Below, piece by piece: positions 57,150 through 64,000 of a stretch of DNA of 64,000 bases; within the stretch, counting starts at the first letter, position 1, and every line of letters begins with the position of its first letter. Origin of the DNA: Hydrangea macrophylla (Eukaryota; Streptophyta; Magnoliopsida; Cornales; Hydrangeaceae). A program made the translations under genes and the position numbers. The stretch covers positions 68,178,864-68,242,863 of the forward strand of contig CM066993.1 of assembly GCA_033977485.1 (NCBI GenBank), read 5' to 3'. The notes beneath the pieces were generated by a model that was not told the origin of the DNA, ran no database searches, and was given only the letters and a program-made list of their open reading frames with translations.

Positions 57150-58756
57150 GAGGGAGTGTTGGAGAGCAAGGGAGTATTTTGTTGTTTCTTATTTTGTAAT
57201 CTCTCTTGTATTTACTTTTGTTTGATTTGTGAATACGTAGGTTGATTTGTGGATAGTTTATTTTGGTTGGTTGAAAAGCTGGGTTGGATAGTTGGGTTTC
57301 GCTTATATATGTACTTGGACTTCATTGATTTTGAACATTATTATTACAGATAGTTCTTTTTGTTCATGGATTATGCTTCTATTGTTGATATTATTATCCA
57401 TATGCTCTTGATCTTGGTTGTTTAGAGAGATTGTTTTATTCAAACAGGTGAATTCTCTGAATTTTGCTGAAATGATTGAAACAGGTGATATCTTCTTTTA
57501 CTTGAAGTACTTCCATTAGGGACAATGTCAATTTCAGTTGGGGGTAGGAAGTAGATATCCAACACCTGTGTTTTCTTGAATTTATTCGCACACCTGTTTT
57601 AATACTAGAACTTCCTTGTTGTTCCCTTATTTATAAAAAAAAAAATAAAAAAATAAAAAAAAAAACTGTTGTTAAATTTCTAACTATCAAAACCTCGTTT
57701 CTCCTAGCTAAATTTTTGTGCAATGATACATTCATGTCTTTCTTGTTATATTATGGATTTCGATTACATGTTACTTAGTCACTAATCTGGTTTTATGTCC
57801 ATAGCACGAATATATTCTGAAAAAATTTCGCACGAGTTGACAATCACGAAAGAATCTTTGAATGAGAATGAAATACGATTGTCATGATTAATGGATTAAT
57901 AGTAAAACTTTTAACCCTAGTGAGTTTTGAGCCATTCTTTTATTCTGAGGGTTAATCGCAAAACTCGTGTTAATTCTTGAAATACACTTTTATCTCGTTG
58001 AGAGTCTCATTCTTGTTTCATTTGGCTGATGCGTCAGGAGAACGTTCAGGATTTACTAATTTAAAAACTCTGGAAGTACTTGAGATAAGTTATAATGTCT
58101 AGAAGATGATTTAGTCCATCGTTTCCTCACCTCATCACTCAAGGAAGTCTAAAACCTCACTTACCTATCACAAATCAAGGCCTCTACCTAAAATCACATT
58201 TTTATAATCGAGCATGTGACGGTTTTGTGAAAACAGTTAAAGGAGGAAAAGGAGAAGTGATTGCATTCAAAAAAAAAAAAAAGTGGAAAGCAAGAAATAA
58301 AAGAAATTGGAGAATTGATAAATAAAAGGTGTGAAGTAAAGTTGGTTTTACCATGTTACATGCTTGATCTTATTTTTCACATTCCATCATCCCTTACCTC
58401 TCTTCATATTTCTGTCACAAGTCCTAAGGATTCTGGTTTAATTTTAACAAATCTCGAGTATGAAATGAGTTTTCCACAGTATATCGCTCCTGTAGTAATT
58501 GGTATTCTATCCATGAGACTCATACACCTCAAATAAGCGTTCTTCAGAGTCTAGTATGTAAGCATATTTGATTGCCTCTACATTTACTCATTTGAGCTTC
58601 ATACTATGAGTGCATAATTTTTACGCCAGTTTCAGAGTGATTTTTATTTTGAGCGTGAACCGTGTGAGAATTGAGTTGAAACTATGAAGTCTTAAACATG
58701 TCAATCTAAATAATTCTAAGAAAAAGATTTCAATCGTAGTTGTTAACTCTTCACAC
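57150..58756 (+). mobile_element. Family B unit 2, 3' non-coding region, truncated
   Basis: Matches unit 1 up to the (AC)n run (TCTTCACACACACA), where the similarity stops; the last 0.4 kb, the PPT and the third LTR are missing. AGTTGGGGGT at 57536-57545. The A-run in this copy is 13 bases against about 22 in unit 1. Confidence 0.75.
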
Positions 58757-60688
58757 ACACATGACACATGAAATCGTAGGCGTACCTGGATCTTTATATT
58801 TTGGAGGAGCGTGTTGGAATATAGAGCTTACTTTTTCCGTGAGGAAGACCTTTTTAGGAGTATGACTCCGTATTTTGCGCTTTTGAGTACAAAGGTCTTT
58901 TAAGCATTTGGCATAAGCGGGAATTTGTTTTATAGCATCGAGGAAAGGAATATTTATTTTAACTTGTTTGAACACCTCGAGTATATCCTCAACCTTAGAC
59001 CCTTTCTTAGGCAAATGTGACGGCCCCTCAACGTTTGGTGGATATGGCATTCTCGGAATATAATTCGTTGAAACCGGTTCATTTTCTTTTCTACTTTGAT
59101 TCACATCCTCATTTTTTTCTTTATTCAAATTTAAATTTTTATCTTTCTCACCCCCATCCGGAATTACAACAACTTCCTCATCTCGAGTAGTCGTCCTAGT
59201 CGAAACAGCGTTCACGCTCTCACTCGTACTACCCACTGCGTATTGCCCCTTAGGTTGCTGAGTAGGTTGACTCGGCAACTTACTCTCAGTTAAACGGTTT
59301 AATGTATTAACAATTTGCCCTACTTGGGACTCCAGTTTTGCGATGGATTGTGTGTGAGAGTGTACTAACTGAACCACCGAACCAAAGTTTTCAAGTGAGG
59401 CCAACACCTTCTCCTCGAATGCATTATTGCGTGGAGGTGGAGGAGGTGGTTGGTATTGACCTTGTTGGTATTGGGGTCGGTACGTATTTGGAAAATTAGT
59501 CGACCTAGGATTATAATTATTTTGTGGGAATTGTTGCATAGAATTAACGTGTTGTTCAACAAATTCCGGATATTGAGATGCAGAAGGACATGCAAAGATA
59601 TTATGGGACGGTTCAGAACATAATGCACATACTTCCAAAGAGGATGGATTAGACGGTTTGTTCATTTGCATAAGTCGGTCAAGTTTTCTATTTAATTCTT
59701 GTATTTGAATTGATTGACTTGACTCAACTGTCACCTCTCGCTTAGGTTGAAGGTACCCCTCAGAACGTACCGACACAGCCTGATGCATCGAATTCTCGCT
59801 TAACGTTTCAAATATTTTCCAGGCCTCGTCGGCGCTTTTGTGTAGGAAAGTTCCCGCACAAACGGCATCGACTGTATTCCTAACAGAGGGAATAAGCCCC
59901 TCGTAGAAGACTTGAACCAATTGCCACTTGGGAACCTGATGATGTGGACACGAACGTAATAATTCTTTAAATTTTTCCCACGTGTCATAAAGAGTCTCCC
60001 CATCTTGCATCACAAAATTAGTTATATCTTTTCTTATCTTATTTGTACGCATAATAGGGAAAAACTTTTGTAAAAAGGCGGTGTGTAAGGCTTCCCATGT
60101 TTTTATTGTGTTTGGCTCCAAAGATTGAAGCCAGTACTTCGCTTTGTCTCTTAAGGAGAATGGGAAGAGCCGCAATTTTAATTCATCATTATTTAGGTTT
60201 TGTATTTTCAAAGTAGAGCATATACCCTGAAAATCCCCTAAGTGTTGGTAAGGGTCTTCATTTAGACGGCCATGGAATGATGGAAGTAGCGAGATCGTAG
60301 ACGACTTAATCTCAAAGTGAGATGCCGTCGCCTCCGGTAATTCGATACCGGCTTGCGGCGTGTAAGTAGTAGGAATAAAATAATTTATAAGTGGAGGTGG
60401 CGGCGGTATATTAAGATTGTTCATATTCGCACCGTCGTTTTGATTGTTATTGTTATTTCCACCGTCAGCCATTTTAATCGGTTCAATTTGAAAAGTTCGA
60501 GTTTTCCTTATCCGTTCACGGGTACTCTGAATTTCGGCCTCAAACAACGACGACGGAATCGGAGTTGATTCGTCGTCTTGCAACCTAGCTCTAGAAGCTT
60601 GGGTTATGGACTTACTAGTTCTTAAGGTACGTTCAAGTTCAAGATCGAAAGATTTTAAATCTGGTTTATTTGAACGTGTACCCAACAT
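58751..60688 (-). CDS. Athila-type gag (family C), cut in the protease region
   Basis: 645 codons, no stop. Structural protein that packages element RNA. N-terminal basic/acidic part, Asn-rich stretch and PPPPP, then the gag domain (LKLRLFPFSLRDKAKYWLQSL, FLQKFFPIMRTNKIRK, TWEKFKELLRSCPHH), a CCHC knuckle CALCSEPSHNIFAC (about residue 355), Gln/Pro-rich linker, and the conserved VFKQVKINIPFLDAIKQIP before protease. The last residues (ISCVMCV) come from the junction with family B, so protease and pol are lost. Related to family B gag but clearly a different family. The ATG at 60688 follows a 450-bp leader. Confidence 0.82.
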   Translation of the reverse strand: MLGTRSNKPDLKSFDLELERTLRTSKSITQASRARLQDDESTPIPSSLFEAEIQSTRERIRKTRTFQIEPIKMADGGNNNNNQNDGANMNNLNIPPPPPLINYFIPTTYTPQAGIELPEATASHFEIKSSTISLLPSFHGRLNEDPYQHLGDFQGICSTLKIQNLNNDELKLRLFPFSLRDKAKYWLQSLEPNTIKTWEALHTAFLQKFFPIMRTNKIRKDITNFVMQDGETLYDTWEKFKELLRSCPHHQVPKWQLVQVFYEGLIPSVRNTVDAVCAGTFLHKSADEAWKIFETLSENSMHQAVSVRSEGYLQPKREVTVESSQSIQIQELNRKLDRLMQMNKPSNPSSLEVCALCSEPSHNIFACPSASQYPEFVEQHVNSMQQFPQNNYNPRSTNFPNTYRPQYQQGQYQPPPPPPRNNAFEEKVLASLENFGSVVQLVHSHTQSIAKLESQVGQIVNTLNRLTESKLPSQPTQQPKGQYAVGSTSESVNAVSTRTTTRDEEVVVIPDGGEKDKNLNLNKEKNEDVNQSRKENEPVSTNYIPRMPYPPNVEGPSHLPKKGSKVEDILEVFKQVKINIPFLDAIKQIPAYAKCLKDLCTQKRKIRSHTPKKVFLTEKVSSIFQHAPPKYKDPGTPTISCVMCV

Positions 60689-61142
60689 AAACTAAAACAA
60701 AAGAAAAGAAACTAAAAACAAAGACTAACTAAACAAAATAAACAAATACAATCACGCAAATAAGATAACAAGCACTCAACTACTATGATGCATGCAAATT
60801 ATCCTGTAATGCAATGACCGCGTCAAGCCCAGCGCCCCGGGTTTCCTAGCTAATGCAGTGCAATTAACCCTAAACTAATGCAAATAGTGCGTCACAGCGC
60901 CCTGACTTACAGTGGTTTAAAGCGAATTCCAAAGGAAGCAATGTATTTAATTTTATTTATATTTTTATTTGCGTAAGCTCCTTTGATGTAATTAGCTGCT
61001 CCACTCGGAAACGTTGACTACAAAATAAAAAAAAAACAAGTTAGTAACTAAAAACAAAAACAGAAAATAAGAAAAATAAAAACTAATCTAATATTTACGA
61101 ATTAACTAAACTACGATTATAAAACTAAGAGTAGTAATACAA
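60689..61142 (-). other. Family C leader between PBS and gag
   Basis: A-rich on the + strand (T-rich in the transcript). No open frame. Contains a GCGCCCCGGG-bearing segment near 60828-60842 of unknown meaning. Confidence 0.5.
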
Positions 61143-61160
61143 TCCCCGGCAACGGCGCCA
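61143..61160 (-). other. Primer binding site, family C (tRNA-Asp type)
   Basis: On the - strand TGGCGCCGTTGCCGGGGA, four bases from the LTR. This is the standard Athila/Tat primer site. Confidence 0.9.
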
Positions 61161-61164
61161 AAAA

Positions 61165-62526
61165 TGGATCTTGTCAGAATCAAGATATAAAAAGTATACT
61201 TTACTTTTCTAAAGATTTGTAGTGTGAAAGTAAAGGTCGAACCCACAGAGATTGATTACTACAGCGACTTAATTTTAAAACCTAAATTTAGTTAATTAAG
61301 AAAAACGGATTTGATTTGGATTTTAATTAAACTAATAACAATAAAACTAAATCTAAACTATGAAAGCAATTAAAGTTGTTTTAAATAATGTTTAAGGGAA
61401 CCTAGGATTGCAAATCCACCACTAGCTTCATAATAGGAATATTTATGAATTACTTTAGCTTATTACGTTGGATGAATATGGGGAATTGTAGCTACAAGCC
61501 CAATTCCTCCGACAAGAAGTTAATCACGGTTCAAGCACCAACATAATCCATCTTCGGGTAGCACGAATTATCTCACACTAAACTAGGGTTGTGATCTAAT
61601 CTGTCTAACCTAGGCATGGACTATTCGGATACTTGATAGCACGAATCAATAAAGCACCATCACATGTAAACAACCTAAACAAGCACAGCAAGAATAGATC
61701 GTTGAGCACATCACAGTCAAAATAGATCTAAGACAAGAATAAATTCTGAAAGCAATGATTTAATCAATAGTAGTACGATTTGTTTATAACAATCCTCTAA
61801 ACATGTGACTGTCATCCATACATAATAAAACTAAAATAAAAACATAGATAAAACCCTATTACTCATCTAGGGCTTCATTGAAACCCTAGATCTAAGATCT
61901 AAGCTGCCATAGGAGTAGAGATCGGTAAGTAGTTGATGGAGGAGTCCATGGAAACCCTTGGTCTTCTTCTTCTTCTCCTTGCTTCCCTCTCTTCAATGGC
62001 TGGAAGTGTGGTTATAGAATGTGTATGTATGGGTGTGTAACCCTTTAATTGAAGTAAAATAGAGTATATATAGATTTACAACAAGTTTTGGAAGCCTTTA
62101 CAACTCAAAACGGAATGAAACTGATGTAATTTACAATCTGGACGTCATTCTGCAGTTTCGTTTGCACAGGAGTCTTCAGTACACTGAAATACGCAACTAT
62201 GATTTTTCCTCATATCGCGCGAGCGGGTCGCGCGAGCGCAACAATTGGGACTTCGCGCGCGCGGATCGCGCGAGCGATTCTGGGGATCTCGCGCGAGCGG
62301 ATCGCGCGAGCGGTTTTTGTATTTCGCTGGCGCGGGTCGCGCGCGCGACTTGGATTTTTCAGCTTCTTCAACTATGCTTTTTCACCCTGTTTAGCCTGGT
62401 TTAGATGATTTCTTCCAAAACCTGTCAGAAACTAGAAAACGAAGTAAAAATATACAAAAACATGATAAAATAGTACTAACAAATGTTCGTTAAGGCATAT
62501 AATTAGGATTAGTTCTCTCCCGATCA
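61165..62526 (-). repeat. Athila-type family C LTR
   Basis: 1362 bp. On the - strand it starts TGATCGGGAGAG and ends at GATCCA. A TATA box (TATATATA, about 62063-62072) lies downstream of the CG-rich palindromic words at 62213-62352. It has a PBS and gag on one side and a PPT-type GGTTTGGGGGTG on the other, so it joins two internal regions. A solo copy is at 30456-31828. Confidence 0.88.
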
Positions 62527-64000
62527 CACCCCCAAACCTACATTTTGCTAGTCCTCGAGCAAAACTAAAATAAAAACTACTAATAAAAATCTATTCCATT
62601 TTCGTATGGATCACGATTGCATTTAGCGTATGCAACAAGCCTTTTAAACCCCTAGGTGTCCCTAGTCGGACGAGTGAAGTCTCGTGAGGGTTCTCGTCAA
62701 CAAGTCACCCACAACCATCTTTATTAACTTATAAATTCAAAAAGTTTTATTAAAAACGAAAAGCATAATATTCAATACTCCTTATTATACAACAAAGATT
62801 TGAAATAGAATAACGAACATAAAGAGATAGAATCAAACGTCTACATACATCATGAAAAACAATCTCAAGCACATACATCGTATAAATCAATAGAGTTTCT
62901 CATAAAATCGCACGTGTGTGATATGGTAGTCAAATGAACACGCGCTTGTCATGAACTTTGGAATATAACCCGGATAACCATCCAACTATGTCTCGACTAC
63001 GAATCTCACAATGTCAATTACACTCTCAAATAAAACACTCAGAAACAGGTGTAATTTTTCTAATATATGTGAGCAAAGGAATTATGTTTTCAAGACGAAT
63101 AACGCTCACATATGACATGAAAAAGACGCATGACACGAAAGAACAGTAGTCTCATGGATAGGATGCCAACAATCAAGAGAAATTAATCATTACCATGTTT
63201 TAGTCCCCCTCCCATCGGTTTCATATCCAAACCATGTTTCCTAGGATCAAATAGGACTTTTCAACGGTTGTAATGTGGCTCAGGTAATGGAAAATGATAG
63301 AATGGATATAACAAGTAATTTCAGAATGGCATTGCAAGGCATGTTCGATTTCTTTCATTCTTCTTCTACCAACTTCATCATTTCATTCTCTTCTTTTCAT
63401 TCATATATTTTTCAACCTTCTTCTTTTTATTTTGTTTTCTTTTTCCTTTTTCTTTTCTTGCTTCTCAAATGATTATTGAATACCAAGCAACTACCCCAAT
63501 AGCATCTTATTTTCTTCCTCCTTTTCAACACATCACCTTAACACTACTAAAAGGTGACAAATCTCTCAGTGGTGAACTCCAAGTTTGTCAAGTCGGAGCA
63601 AAAACAAGGATAATGGTAATCAAAGAAAGAAATGGCATTTTAACGGCTCAAAGGGTGAACTAAGGAAATTTTCATCATTTATCGGTCGGTAATAAACAAA
63701 GAAGGCCTAAAATCATTTCCTAGGGTTATATGGTTCTTCAATGTTTACGACGGAAGATTATTTAGCATGGTAACAAATATTTTAACTTGACTATTAACCA
63801 AAACAAGAATAATGAGACTAAGCAACGAGTTAATGCGCTATTTCAATGAAATTCGACAAACACAAGATGTATTTATAACCCTCTAAATAGAAAAGATAGG
63901 CTCAAAAGCTCACCGGGTTTAGTCTCCACCATGTGTTATCTAGAAATCCGAATCATATTATAGTTCACATTAAACATGTATTCCAATGACTACGTGTAGT
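62527..64000 (-). mobile_element. 3' internal region of a second family C unit
   Basis: Directly adjoins the LTR through a polypurine tract (CCCCCAAACC on the + strand). Non-coding as far as seen; it contains the block shared with family B (62607-62700). Short open frames are A/T-rich and unsupported. Continues past the window end. Confidence 0.7.

Noticed and set aside
62958..63663. Small open frames near the right end
   Set aside because: They lie in the non-coding 3' region of family C, are on the strand opposite to the element and have biased AT-rich composition.

Overview
This window is plant nuclear DNA, most likely from a eudicot. The evidence is a class III secretory peroxidase gene with GT-AG introns, plant-type LTR retrotransposons (Copia/SIRE-like, Tekay chromovirus, Athila), a MuDR-type MULE that carries a ULP1-like protease gene, and many small MITEs. 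I cannot name the species. Only one ordinary host gene is visible, the peroxidase at 19126-24669. Almost everything else is mobile DNA at different stages of decay.

Layout. 1-1754: 3' end and 3' LTR of a Copia element. 2477-2860: a MITE with a target duplication. About 2960-13980: an 11-kb Mutator-like element with a broken ULP1-like gene on the + strand (4572-9590), a broken transposase on the - strand (12983-10546), and non-coding DNA full of variants of the palindrome TGTGAAATTTCACA. 14881-16978: a solo LTR. 17418-17952 and 18104-19022: MITEs, four of them stacked directly upstream of the peroxidase TATA box. 19126-24669: a PER12-like peroxidase, three exons, 355 aa, with MITEs in both introns. 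25.5-27.65 kb: more MITEs in AT-rich DNA.

27.66-64 kb is a nest of Ty3/gypsy elements. A Tekay element has a 5' LTR that is itself a 2.9-kb inverted repeat (27665-31956, interrupted by a solo Athila-type LTR with a CCTTT target duplication). Its gag-pol (32153-36236) has an in-frame deletion between protease and RT, and its chromodomain is cut by the LTR of the next element. From 36237 to about 58756 there is a tandem Athila-type array (family B): LTR - internal - LTR - internal. The two internal regions are nearly identical and share two stop codons. At about 58.76 kb the array abruptly meets a second Athila-type family (C) on the - strand (gag, PBS, LTR, PPT and the 3' region of another unit), which runs off the window end.

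Cross-cutting pattern: several unrelated LTR families each carry a cluster of short self-complementary words (CAGTCGACTG, CAATCGATTG, or CG-rich TCGCGCGAGCGG-type words), usually 20-300 bp upstream of the likely TATA box. The MULE carries its own word. I regard this, the palindromic LTR, the collapsed Athila array and the MITE-built peroxidase promoter as the observations most worth checking. All identity and family calls were made by eye; no database search was run.
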